Source of the DNA: Juglans regia
Taxonomy: Eukaryota > Streptophyta > Magnoliopsida > Fagales > Juglandaceae
Length of the DNA stretch: 64,000 bases
Direction: 5' to 3'
NCBI RefSeq assembly: GCF_001411555.2
Contig: NC_049914.1
Span: 16,674,298-16,738,297 of the forward strand
Position numbers and translations under genes: made by a program. Under the pieces are notes generated by a model that was not told the origin of the DNA, did no database searches, and saw only the letters and a list, made by a program, of their open reading frames with translations. Below are positions 23,267 through 33,582 of this stretch, one piece after another; the first letter of the stretch is position 1; every line of letters starts with the position of its first letter.

Positions 23267-23648
23267 CGTGGCTTTGCGACGGCGTCATTAATGTGGCGTG
23301 TAGCCCAGGTAGTGGTGGCATTAATGTGGCATGGTTTTCCAATTTCCTTCTTCCAGACAGTATCTTTAGTGGTCCGTCGATATCCTTTTTGTTAGAAGAT
23401 CGACGGTTCCCCGCACATTAAGCCCACGATGCGGACAAGCACTCGAGAGCTGGACACTACTCAAGGGGCCTTCAGATCGACGAGTCTCATCCTTTGCAGC
23501 ACACTCCCTCCTACAAGTCGCATCTAGAAGACCCTACCCATGGGTCGGGTTGGAGACTTTGTTCGTTCTAGGCTGGGCCTTTGGTCTTAATTCCCTTAGC
23601 TTTCATTCAAAGGCCCGCTAGGTCTAAAGGGGAGGGAATCCCCTTACA
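23267..23648 (-). repeat. G1 5' LTR (right), second part
   Basis: Alignment with the left LTR resumes at CGTGGCTTTGCGACGGCGTC and continues to CCCCTTACA. Together with 10791-11103 it gives a length close to the left LTR. GAAGG follows at 23649-23653. Confidence 0.85.
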
Positions 23649-23653
23649 GAAGG

Positions 23654-24840
23654 TAATAGTGCAGATCTAGTGGTAGAAAACTAACATGGCAATAACGATG
23701 AGTTAGAAAGTTTGGATGAGGAAAGTGATGAGGATCGTCCTCGAGAAATAGTTTCCTTAAATTTAATAAGAAGCTGATCTGAGACACCCAATCAATTTTT
23801 TATTTTTACTTTTATTTCTTTGTTGGGATGCAAGTTAGGGATTGTTTGTTATTCAAAGATGCATTGAGGACGTATGCATTATAGCAAAGGTTTGATTGTA
23901 CTTGTGTGTGCAGTACGACAAGTCTTGGTGCTCAATTATTTGTTGGGTTTTGATTCCTCGTTCAGCTCTACCTTTCCTCTGCTGATTTAGACCCTAATCT
24001 TCTTCTTCATGAGTTTGTTTAACATGCCAACAAAATACTCTACTCTAGATTGAAAAAAAGCAGAAAAGAGGTTTTCATCACGTCCAAGAATGGTTGGGAG
24101 TTTCAATCTTGTGAGCTACTATGGTGTGTATCTGCATCTCAAATGACTTTTTATGTCTCAAGACTCTCTTATTTTAAAAGGGAGAAACTCAACTCTTATT
24201 AGTTATTTCAACACCTAGGTTTCTTTTGAAGGAATGTACCACCTTAAGAATGTCTCAAAGTGGGGAAGGAAAATGGTCTACTGGTCCAACCTTTTAAAAT
24301 CTTCTGCTCTCCCAAAGCCTACTGGTTTGCTTTTTGTTGATATGTAACAATTGCATCATTGCTTGGCCCCTTCTATACTAAACTCAAGATGGAAGTAATT
24401 TACTTGAGGCTATTAATACCAATTTTGGCAGATATCACTGCATCGGTTCCGAAGGCTAGACTGAAAAGTGTGTCCCTCCTAAGAGTTGGTTTGGTATTTA
24501 TGCAGCCCTATAGCTTCATAGAGTTCTTCAGCCCACAACTTCTTTCTAAAGTCTTGAATTATTATTTTTATTGAAGGGTCATATTAGTCGCTTCGACCTG
24601 CCCATTTGCCTAAGGGTATCTCAGCGATGAATGATATCCGACAGTGTGCTGGACTATGCCTCTCAAGTACTCTAAAGTTGAGAATGCCCTTACCGAATGT
24701 ATGTGTCTCTATCTCTCTATTGAGTAGACCTTTAAAAAAAATACTGAACTATTTCTTTTATGATGACCAACAATATAAAGCACAGTTGTAAATTGCAAAG
24801 TGGAAATTATAAAGGAAACTCCTCCACTGTTATATTATCA
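23654..24840. pseudogene. Flank of G1 with a diverged accessory-ORF relic
   Basis: The stretch has no intact gene. Near 24046-24110 a plus-strand frame reads LKKSRKEVFITSKNGWEF, which resembles the FFFSSRGWKFP segment of the G1 accessory protein. Sequence around 23960-24260 may therefore be an older relic of the same protein family. Later parts (24350-24840) show nothing I can name, and a run of about 17 A lies at 24862-24878, just beyond. Confidence 0.35.
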
Positions 24841-24879
24841 TTTAATTGATATCAACATAGTAAAAAAAAAAAAAAAAAG

Positions 24880-26051
24880 CAGTCGTGGATATCCCAATTG
24901 CACATGTAGTGACCAGAGACCTGTTATCTACAGCAAAAATGGGTTAGACTAACTAACTTAACAAAACCAAAAAGAGTCGGCCTAAGCTTGCACATGAGTA
25001 GTGGTTATGATTAGGACCACAGAGTCAAACATATAGTACTCCTCAGTGACTCGGTGGATATAACCCATTTGTATAGAGTAAATGAAAGGGTGAGTTACAA
25101 CAACTTAGTGAGTAGACTTATGCAAGTGTGTGACGGGTGTATACGTAGAAATGCTACAATGCAACGTTTCAGAATATCAATGAACAAGCACTTAAGATGC
25201 AACCATTGCAAGATAAAAAAAAGAAAAAAAAAGCTATTAATGTCATGCCATTTCGCACGAAGTCAACACATTTTGTATGAATGTCTACATCTTCTCAAAT
25301 CACAATCACAAACGCTCTGTTTAACCCTCAGAGTCAGGGTGGTGTCTCGAACCTTTCGGGCCAAGCCAACAACATCCCATAACTTCTGAGATTGATGTTA
25401 ACAAAAGTACCCTATGAATCTGTGGTCAACGAAAATATATTCCTACGTCTTTGTACTACCTCAAAAACCTAGGTATGGTTCCAATCACACTAGCATGACC
25501 ATAATATCATGCCGCCCACAATTTCCAAATTCGATTCAAGTTCACCAAAATAGTGCCATACGTCACATAATAATGATCAAATTTGTTTTCTACCGAAATC
25601 TCTTGGGTTTTGTATTCTCACAATTTATAGTAGAGTTTTCCTGTATAAGCTAGCAAGGTTGTCCTACATTCCGTCGTAGGTCGTCAAAAATTGTGTTTGG
25701 TTGCCAAAGTGAGCTCAACCTATCTCAAACCAATCATTAATGAGACTCACTATTTGTTCATCTTCCTATAAAAAAAATAAACTCATCTCAACATACTTCA
25801 TACGTCTAAATACATATTTCATCCTATTTATATTCAAACACATCTCAATGGGACCCACAAAATACTACTATTCACAAATTAACTTAGATTATTTGAGATC
25901 ACCTCAACATCCAAACGCAGCCTGATCAACTATACTTACATTGAAACCTAATGGTAATATCTAGTCACAATAGCTTGTTTCCCTCTTGTCTTCTTTATCA
26001 TGTTAGTCCATAAAATATCTTATAATTGGATAAATAATCATATTTAAGACA
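24880..26051. other. LTR-like sequence without genes
   Basis: GGGTGAGTTACAACAACTTAGTGAGTAGA near 25089 matches in style the segment at 59604 (GGGGTGAGTTATCAACAACTCAGTAAGTA) in a complete solo LTR. This part is therefore probably the start of a similar LTR that was later broken up by C2, the hAT element and L4. No gene is visible. Confidence 0.45.
25693..25922. mobile_element. Probable Tourist-like MITE
   Basis: The ends read GTGTTTGGTTGCC and, inverted, GGCTGCGTTTGGATG, around AT-rich non-coding sequence with repeated CTCATCTCAAC/CACCTCAAC words. It resembles a common MITE of woody dicots. The target duplication is not clear. Confidence 0.45.
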
Positions 26052-26056
26052 AAAGA
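26052..26056. repeat. C2 target site duplication (left), AAAGA
   Basis: AAAGA directly precedes the left LTR and is repeated at 32408-32412 after the right LTR. An exact match supports a simple intact insertion. Confidence 0.92.
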
Positions 26057-26983
26057 TGTTGGAAATATTTTCAAAATAATATATATATATAATATTTATT
26101 ATTAATAATATTTTTGGGTTATTTTGGAAGTTGTGAATTAATTTGAAAAAAGAGAAGATATGGAAAGGTATAACGTTTATTACAGTTTGGGTCTACACTC
26201 AAGCCATAAGCCTTTGATTGGCTTAGTGGTATTGTAGCTTCTTATGTAAAGGTCATGGGATGGGTTCGAATCACACCTCTTCATTATTTTGCTGATTTAT
26301 GAAGAGGCCCAAGAGGCATGCGGGCCAGCACCAAGTCGTGCGTGCCTGAAGCATTGCAATGCTTAGGGACAGCGAGGCACTGCAATGCTTGGGAAATTGA
26401 AAAATAAAACTCTGAAAGTGTGCACCTCATGATTCAAACTGGTGTCATCCAATTGAAAGGGAAGCAAGGCATCCATTGGACTAAGTCCAACTGTTGTGTC
26501 ATATGGCAACAGGCATAATATATGTACTTATTCCGAACAGTTTTCAGAATTATGAAAAGTAATAACTTTTTGTTCATAACCTTTGGTCATCTATAAATAG
26601 ATCCATTGGCCTGCCATTTGAAGAGGATAGAATATAATTTCGAATTCTCTTTCTCTCTCTCTCTCTCTCTCAAGTTTTTCACTTCTTTATAGTATTAGAA
26701 CTTGTTAGAATCTGTTTGTTCTCGAGAGAACAGATTTCTAATTTCTTGGTTGAATAGCAAAATCTAAGGGTATTCGGGGTCTAATTTCATGTGTGCATAA
26801 CGCAGTTAGACAAATAGACTTGTTCTGGGCTTCATTGTATCTTAGAGGCAAATTCGCTTGTAACCCGTGTGCATATCGTTATTGGTGGGGGCGAATATTG
26901 TCTTAAGGAAAGCGACATTGTAACGCGTCTTGAAGCAAACTTTCTCTCACTATTGTGTTTTTTGCAGCCCCTTTGTTCCAACA
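26057..26983 (+). repeat. C2 5' LTR
   Basis: It runs TGTTGG...CCAACA. It includes a CT microsatellite (about 26647-26671), TATAAATAG at 26592-26600 as a probable TATA box, and a U5-type end containing CGAATATTGTCTTAAG at 26892-26907. Confidence 0.93.
26592..26600 (+). promoter_or_regulatory. C2 LTR TATA box
   Basis: CTATAAATAGATCC is a good plant TATA context within the LTR and is repeated in the 3' LTR (32030-32038). Transcription would then start near 26625, giving a U5 of about 350 bases. Inferred from sequence only. Confidence 0.55.
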
Positions 26984-27001
26984 ATCTTAAGACAATATTC
27001 G
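26984..27001 (+). promoter_or_regulatory. C2 primer-site region complementary to its own U5
   Basis: The bases after the 5' LTR are ATCTTAAGACAATATTCG. They do not begin with TGG and do not fit a tRNA 3' end. Bases 26986-27001 (CTTAAGACAATATTCG) are the exact reverse complement of 26892-26907 in U5, with 78 bases between. In the paired form the 3' end of the U5 strand faces the LTR border with a two-base gap, the usual geometry of a primer. Self-priming or a structural hairpin are both possible. Confidence 0.65.
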
Positions 27002-27008
27002 ATTACTA

Positions 27009-27926
27009 ATGGCACATAGTTTGAGAGAGTTTGCTGCGGACTTTGTTAAACTTGAACGTTTTGATGGAACCAATTTTCGACGCTAGTAAAAGAAGATGCA
27101 CTTTCTCCTGGCCAGTCTTAAAGTGGTGTTTGTTCTAACCACTCCTAGGCCGTCTGCAAATAAGGACGAGACAATTGCTCAAAGTCGGGCAAGAATTAAG
27201 TGGGAACAAGATGACTACATCTGCAAGGGTCACATCTGCAATGCAATGTCTGACACATTGTTTGACGCATACCAGAACAAAGCAACCGCCAAGGATCTTT
27301 AGGACGCACTTGAGGCTAAGTATCTCTTAGAAGATGCTACAAGTAAGAAATTTCTGGCTACCAAATTTTTCAGTTATAAAATGGTAGACTCTAGGCCTAT
27401 TGTTGAACAATTCAATGAAATTATGCATATTCTTGATCAATTCACTCAACACAATATGAAGATGGATGATTCTATATCGGTTTCATCCATTATCGATAAA
27501 TTTCCTCCATCATGGAAAGACTACAAAAGAAGTGTAAAGCATAGAAATGAGGAAATGTCTCTGGAAGATCTAAGCCAACATCTTCATATAGAAGAGGAAA
27601 TAAGGCTCAGAGATGGTAAAGAAGAGCGTGACTCTTTGACCTCCAATATGCATATGGTAGAGGAAGGGAAGACTCACAAAATTGGACAACCCAAGAAATC
27701 TGGATATGAAAACCAGAAGAGAAAGAATGACTTTGGAAGAAAACAAAGTTACTTCCAAGGCAAGAATCAGAAGAAACTGAGTGTAAATTGCTTTCATTGT
27801 GGAAAGCCAGGCCATTACAAAAGAGATTGTCGTTTCCTTAAAAAGAAACAACAAAACTCTGACTCCAAAGAGAATTTTATGGCCATGATTTCTGAGGTCA
27901 ATATTCTCGAAGAAAACAACTCTTAG
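27009..27926 (+). pseudogene. C2 gag
   Basis: ATG 27009 opens MAHSLREFAADFVKLERFDG. TAG and TAA stand side by side at 27084-27089 where relatives have Trp-Gln, and TAG at 27300 stands where Trp is expected; all fit single transitions. The UBN2-type gag continues (IVEQFNEIMHILDQF, SSIIDKFPPSWKDYKRS, MSLEDLSQHLHIEEE). It ends in an intact zinc knuckle CFHCGKPGHYKRDC (about 27790-27831). The frame is shared with pol; TAG 27924-27926 separates them here. Confidence 0.9.
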
Positions 27927-30899
27927 TGGATTGACTCAGGAGCAACAAGACATGTTTGCAAAGATAAGAGTTTGTTTAAAAAGTATGAGTCGGAAGAAGA
28001 TGGATGTGTTATCTACATGGGAAATTCATCCACTGCTACAGTTAAAGGCAAAGGCACAATAGATTTGGACTTCATCTCTGGAAAAGTGCTTACTCTCAGG
28101 GATGTATATCATGTACCAAAAGTTAGGAAAAATCTTGTATCTGGTAGTCTTCTGAATAAGTATGGGTTTAAATTTGTCTTTGAGTCAGATAAATTTGTTC
28201 TGACCAAAGGGGGTAATTTTGTGGGGAAGGGATATTTGAGTGAAGGCATGTTCAAACTCAATATTAATAATAAAATGAATGTTTCTGCTTATATAATTGA
28301 TTCATATACTTTATGGCATTATCGTTTAGGACATATTCATGCTAGAAAGCATCATGACATGGTTAATTTAAGTTTAATTCCTAAATGTGCTAAAGATATG
28401 ATAGATAAATGTAGAATATGCATGTAAACAAAAATTACAAGACAACCTTTTTCTAGAGTAGAAAGAACTTCATCTTTATTACAATTAATACACAGTGATG
28501 TATGTGACATGCATAGCACGCCTACTAGAGGAGGTAAAAAATATTTTGTGACTTTTATAGATGATTTCTCTAGATATTGCTATGTTTATTTGATGCATTC
28601 AAAAGACCAAGTTTTGGATAATTTTAAGGCATATAAAAATGAAGCAGAAAATCAATGTGATGTCAAGATAAAATGTCTTAGATCCGATAGAGGAGGTGGA
28701 TATCACTTTCTTGCTTATTGTGAATCTGTAGGCATTATTCATGAAACTACTATGGCTTACACTCCACAACAAAATGGAGTGGCAGGAAGGAAAAATAGAA
28801 CTTGAGTAGAAATGGTTAATGCCATGCTTACTAATTCTGGTTTAAACAAAAGTTTTTGGGGAGAAGCTATGCTGACAGCATGCTATATTTTGAATAGAAT
28901 ACCCCACAAGAAAACTAAAGTTTCTCCATATGAATTATGGAAGAAAAGAAAACCAAACTTAAATCATTTTGAAGTTTGGGGTTGTCGAGCCATAGTTAGA
29001 TTACCTGAACCTAAGATGAAGAAGTTAGGAAAAAAAGCCATTGAGTGCATTTTCTTAGGTTATGCACATCACAGTGTTGGCTATAGATTCCTAGTTGTGG
29101 AACCTAACGGTTCTGTTGATGTCAATACAGTGATTGAATCCAGGGATGCTGACTTTTTTAAAAATAGATTCAGTGAAATTCCACTTTTTAATGATAAAAT
29201 AGTGGAATTAGACAGATCACTTGAAAATAATGGTGAATCTGGTGAACCATTTGAACCAAGAAGGAGTAAACGAGTCAGAACTGAAAAGTCATTTGGACCA
29301 GATTTTATTGTGTACTTGGTAGAGAGTATAAGAAATTCATCTTGTAACCAAATCATGATTACACATAATGTTGAGAATGATCCTATGATGTATGAAGAGG
29401 CTATGAAGTCTCAGGATGTAGCTTTTTGGAAAGAAGCTATTAATGATGAAATGGATTCAATCATGGGTAATAATACTTGGAAATTAGTAGATTTACGCCC
29501 TGGTTCGACACCTATTGGTTGCAAATGGATTTTTAAAAGGAAATTGAAAGTAGATGGAACAATTGAAAAGTTTAAGGCAAAACTAGTAGCAAAGGGTTTT
29601 ACCCAGTAGGGTTAGATTATTTTGATACCTACGCACCAGTTGCTAGGATTGCTACTATCAGAACTTTGATTGCCTTAGCAGCCATCTACAAGTTTGAAAT
29701 CCATCAAATGGATGTTAAGACTGCCTTCTTGAATGGTGAATTAGAAGAAGAAATTTACATGGAACAACCCGAAGGGTTTGTCATGCTTGGCCAAGAACAT
29801 AAAGTTTGTAAATTGGTTAAGTCACTTTATGGAATTAAACAAGCACCAAAACAATGGCACGAAAAGTTTGATAAAGCTGTAGTGAAAAATGGTTTTAGGA
29901 TACATGAATCTGATAAATATGTCTATAGCAAGTTCAATGGAAATAAATGTGTTATAATATGCTTATATGTAGATGATATGTTAATTTTTGGCACTGATAA
30001 TATGAGCATTGAAAGTACTAAGAAATTTTTGTCATCAAATTTCAATATGAAGGATTTGGGTATTGCAAATGTGATTTTGGGTATTAGAATTATAAGAAAT
30101 GATAATGGTATAACTCTAACCCAATCACATTATATTGAGAAAATATTAAAAAAGTTTAATTACTTTGATTGCAAACCCATGGCTACACCTTTTGACTCAA
30201 ATTTTAAATTGTATCCTAATACTGGGAGAGCAGTGGATCAACTTGAATATGCTAGAGTTATTGGTTGTCTAATGTTTGCTATGACATGTACTAGACCTGA
30301 TATTGCATTTGCAGTAGGCAAACTTAGTAGGTACACTAGTAACCCTAGTCATATTCATTGGATAGTTGTACAAAGAATTTTCAAATATTTGAGAAATACC
30401 ATAAATTATGGTATTGAGTATAGTGGATTTCCTTCGGTAGTAGAAGGATACATAGATGCCAGTTGGATAACTGAGCATGATGATCACAAGTCAACCAGTG
30501 GGTGGAGGAGCAATCTCCTGGGGATCAAAGAAGCAGACATGCATAACTGACTCTACCATGACAGCAGAGTTTATAGCATTGGCTTCTTGTAGCAAAGAGG
30601 CAGAGTGGCTGAGAAAATTATTAATAGAGATTTCGATTTGGCCAAAACCAATGCCACCAATATCTTTGCATTGTGACAGTTAGGCTACACTGTCGCGGGC
30701 CTATAGCCATATATATAATGGCAAGTCTAGGCATATTGGTTTACGACATAGCTATGTAAGGTAATTACTCACAGATGGAGTAATTACAATTGATTTTGTG
30801 AGATATTGTAAAAAATTGACAAATTCGTTAACTAAAGGACTTGCAAGGGATTTGATGTGGAAGGCATCAAAGGAGATGGATTTAAAGCCAATACAATAA
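27927..30899 (+). pseudogene. C2 pol: protease, integrase, RT, RNase H
   Basis: The order is copia-type: protease WIDSGATRHV (27927 on), integrase HHCC zinc finger (HYRLGHIHARKHH, CRICM), and core with HSDVC and LRSDRGGGY. The third catalytic residue is Gly (QNGVAGRKN) where Glu is expected. RT has FKAKLVAKGFTQ and CLYVDDMLIFG. RNase H has YIDASW, TAEFIALASCSKEAEWL and KSRHIGLRHSYVR. Stops lie at 28425, 28803, 29607, 30681 and 30762. A shift near 29605 is reversed by a small deletion near 30505. The frame ends at TAA 30897-30899, so the intact polyprotein would have been about 1296 codons. Confidence 0.93.
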
Positions 30900-31470
30900 A
30901 ATCACCAATAATGGAAACTCGACTCAACTCTTGAACATATCAAGACTTGAGTTCAATGAGCAAAGTATATTATATGTTCGTGATTTACAAGCACTGTGAT
31001 ATTTAAATTAGTTTTCAAACTAATTTAATCATCCCAAGGTTTGAAGTGCTTGGTACTGTAATGAAAAGGAGAGGTTGAGCAATAAGCTCTTAATAGACTT
31101 ATAACATGGTTATGTTAAAGTGTTTAGTTACAGAACAGTTTCGATAAGTCTACCTATATGAGTGTCAGGGGTGGTGCCGCCTCCTATGCGAATTAAGGCT
31201 TTGTCACTAGAGCGCTCATGAAATCAGGATATAGACACAAGGCCAATCCACGTGTCGGCTTTTATGAACTACCCAAAGAGAAGAAAATTTATATGTGAGA
31301 CATATTCGGCTAATCGTATAGAATCACTAGTTCAAAGCATTGTCTACTATGCCATTCTGGTTTGTTTTGATGTATTTTCACCATGTGAAGGTTCAAGTCC
31401 AAAAGACACCTTCATTTATGTATACGTTTTCCTATTCTAGCCAGGATGTATTTTGAAAATGGTGGGGGAT
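30900..31470 (+). other. C2 3' untranslated region and polypurine tract
   Basis: There is no gene. The purine-rich GAAAATGGTGGGGGAT at 31455-31470 directly precedes the 3' LTR and would prime plus-strand DNA. Confidence 0.8.
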
Positions 31471-32407
31471 TGTTGGAAATATTTTCAAAATAATATATAT
31501 ATATAATATTTATTATTAATAATATTTTTAGGTTATTTTGGAAGTTGTGAATTAATTTGGAAAGAGAGAAGATATGGAAAGGTATAATGTTTATTATAGT
31601 TTGGGTCTACACTCAAGCCATAAGCCTTTGATTGGCTTAGTGGTATTGTAGCTTCTTATGTAACAGCCATGGGATGGGTTTGAATCACGCCTCTTCATTA
31701 CTTTGCTGATTTATGAAGAGGCCCAAGAGGCATGCGGGCTAGCACTAAGCCGTGCATGCCTGAAGCACTGCAATGCTTGGGGATCAAGGGGCGCGCGCGC
31801 AAGGCACACAGCGAGGCACTACAATGCTTGGGAAATTGAAAAATAAATTTCTGAAAGTGTGCGCCTCATGACTCGAACTGGTGTCATCTAGTTGAAAGGG
31901 AAGCAAGGCAACCATTGGACTAAGTCCAACTGTTGTGTCATATGGCAACAGGCATAATATATGTACCTATTCCGAACAGTTTTCAGAATTACGAAAAGTA
32001 ATAGTTTTCGTTCATAGCCTTTGGTCATCTATAAATAGACCCATTGGCCTGCCATTTGAAGAGGACAGAATATAATTTCGAATTCTCTCTCTCTCAAGTT
32101 TTTCACTTCTTCATAGTATTAGAACTTGTTAGAATCTGTTTGTTCTCGAGAGAACAGATTTCTAATTTCTTTGTTGAATAGCAAAATCTAAGGGTATTTG
32201 GGGTCTAATTTCGTGTGTGCATAACGCAGTTAGACAAATAGATTTGTTTTGGGCTTCATTGTATCTTGGAGGCAAATTCACTTGTAACCCGTGTGCATAC
32301 CGTTATTGGTGGGGGCGAATATTGTCTTAAGGAAAGCGACATTGTAACGCGCCTTGAAACAAACTTTCTCTCACTATTGTGTTTTTTGCAACCCCTTTGT
32401 TCCAACA
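31471..32407 (+). repeat. C2 3' LTR
   Basis: TGTTGG...CCAACA, 937 bp, nearly identical to the 5' LTR. It keeps the U5 sequence CGAATATTGTCTTAAG (32316-32331). AAAGA follows at 32408-32412. Confidence 0.93.
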
Positions 32408-32599
32408 AAAGAAACAGAGCATTCTTAGTTTTTTACAATATGAAAGTTGTCCAATGTCACCTCATCAACATGCCAATATTTCCACCACTTCAATTTCATA
32501 TCATCAATAAAGAATATATGTAACTAACTATACAGCTATAAATACTTTGTTTTTATCGTAATATAGATGTTAAATCATCAAGAAAATCATGCTAGAGTC

Positions 32600-33574
32600 T
32601 AGGGGTGAGCACCGACAGGCCCAATTAGTATTTAGGACCGACCCTACCCGACCCGACCCGTCACACAGAACAAAATAAGAGGTTTGAACCGACCCGACCC
32701 AACTCAAGTTTGAAGAGTAATAAGACCTTAATCTCAAGAGATCGAGATACAAACGAGATTGATGTAAGATCGATTTCGAAAGGGGGTACAGGGGCACAAA
32801 CGCAGAGAGAAAGCGAGAGTGAGAGGAACTAACAGAGGAAGTCGACAACATCGCTGCGTTCGACAAGAAGGGACGGATGTTCGACAAGAAGGGATAGGTC
32901 GCCATGGTTGGAGCTCGCCATAACCTCAACCGTAACAGAGTGGGGGAGCTCGCCGTGGTTGGAGCTGCGTTCGACGACATCGTTGCGTGGATCCTGCGAC
33001 TCTAGCCGTGGCACTCGCGGGTGACGGTGACAGTGGTGGCCACAAGAGCCCCCTGATATCAATTTGGGTTCTCCTCTCAGGTGTTACTTTCGTCACTTTC
33101 ATGTTGGTTTTCATCAGACCCGTGATGAAATGGGCATTTTTGCAGAGCATCCGATATGGGTTTTATGGGGATTCCTGGATGGTGCTTGGACCGAGCTCCT
33201 TATAGTTGATGCAAGCAAGCCTTGCTTTTCTTCTTCAATTTAATTCGTTGGTTCGTTCGTGTATTTACAAGGTTGAGTTTTTTTCGTGATGAAATGCTCT
33301 GTTTATTCTTTTTTTTTTTTCCAAATTGGCATAAAATTGAGGATTTTCCTTGTGGTTGAACGATGCTCCAACTCGTGCTTTAAATCAACTGCAAGTGCTT
33401 ATAACGACAGAGAGAAATGGGGAGGGATGGCAGCTAGGGTTTGTGATCAATTGTGAAAATGTGTAGTCGGTTTCAGCGGGTTCGACCTGCAAGCTATTTC
33501 AACCTGCATTTTCGGGTTGGATTGGATCGGGTCTTACGGACAGATCGGGTTATGTACTTTTTTGCACAGCCCTA
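32600..33574. mobile_element. Non-autonomous hAT element with captured gene fragment
   Basis: The ends are TAGGGGTGAGCACC and GTGC-type inverted (TTTGCACAGCCCTA). Eight-base flanks CTAGAGTC (32592-32599) and CTAGAGTT (33575-33582) match at seven of eight positions, the hAT signature. Subterminal CCGACCC words on the left and GGGT(C/T)GG words on the right are typical of plant hAT MITEs. It has no transposase. It contains a CHX-like fragment at 32964-33133. Confidence 0.85.
32964..33133 (+). pseudogene. Captured fragment of a CHX cation/H+ exchanger gene
   Basis: The plus strand reads AAFDDIVAWIL, then after a small indel LAVALAGDGDSGGHKSPLIS, then IWVLLSGVTFVTFMLVFIRP and VMKWAF. This is the membrane-segment region of plant CHX antiporters (CPA2 family), including the conserved Asp-Asp (normally Asn-Asp) and Ala-Trp-Ile-Leu-Leu motif. 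CHX proteins exchange K+ or Na+ for H+ in endomembranes or plasma membrane. Only two transmembrane segments' worth is present and the frame is broken, so it cannot work. Carried inside a hAT element, it is a Pack-type capture. Confidence 0.75.
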
Positions 33575-33582
33575 CTAGAGTT

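Larger units (their letters stand above)
2204..23648 (-). mobile_element. G1: non-autonomous Tat-like Ty3/gypsy element carrying nested insertions
   Basis: Two related LTRs (2204-2886; 10791-11103 joined to 23267-23648) and matching GAAGG duplications bound the element, which reads on the minus strand. In element order it has: the split 5' LTR, a primer site near 10773-10789, gag, an aspartic protease, a tandem-repeat array, an accessory gene in the opposite direction, and the 3' LTR. No RT, RNase H or integrase motif is visible anywhere between the LTRs, so it would need enzymes from another element. The gag type, a primer site not of the initiator-Met type, the tandem array and the antisense accessory gene all fit the Tat group. 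X and C1 account for 11104-23266. Confidence 0.85.
26057..32407 (+). mobile_element. C2: full-length Ty1/copia element with self-complementary primer region
   Basis: Two nearly identical LTRs (927 and 937 bp), AAAGA duplications, one continuous gag-pol frame (27009-30899) and a purine tract before the 3' LTR make a complete structure. The LTRs differ mainly by a CT-repeat length change, one indel (GC-rich GGGGCGCGCGCGC only on the right) and scattered substitutions, so the insertion is recent compared with its neighbours. The coding frame nevertheless has nine stops and two shifts. No tRNA-type primer site is present; see the entry at 26984. Confidence 0.93.
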
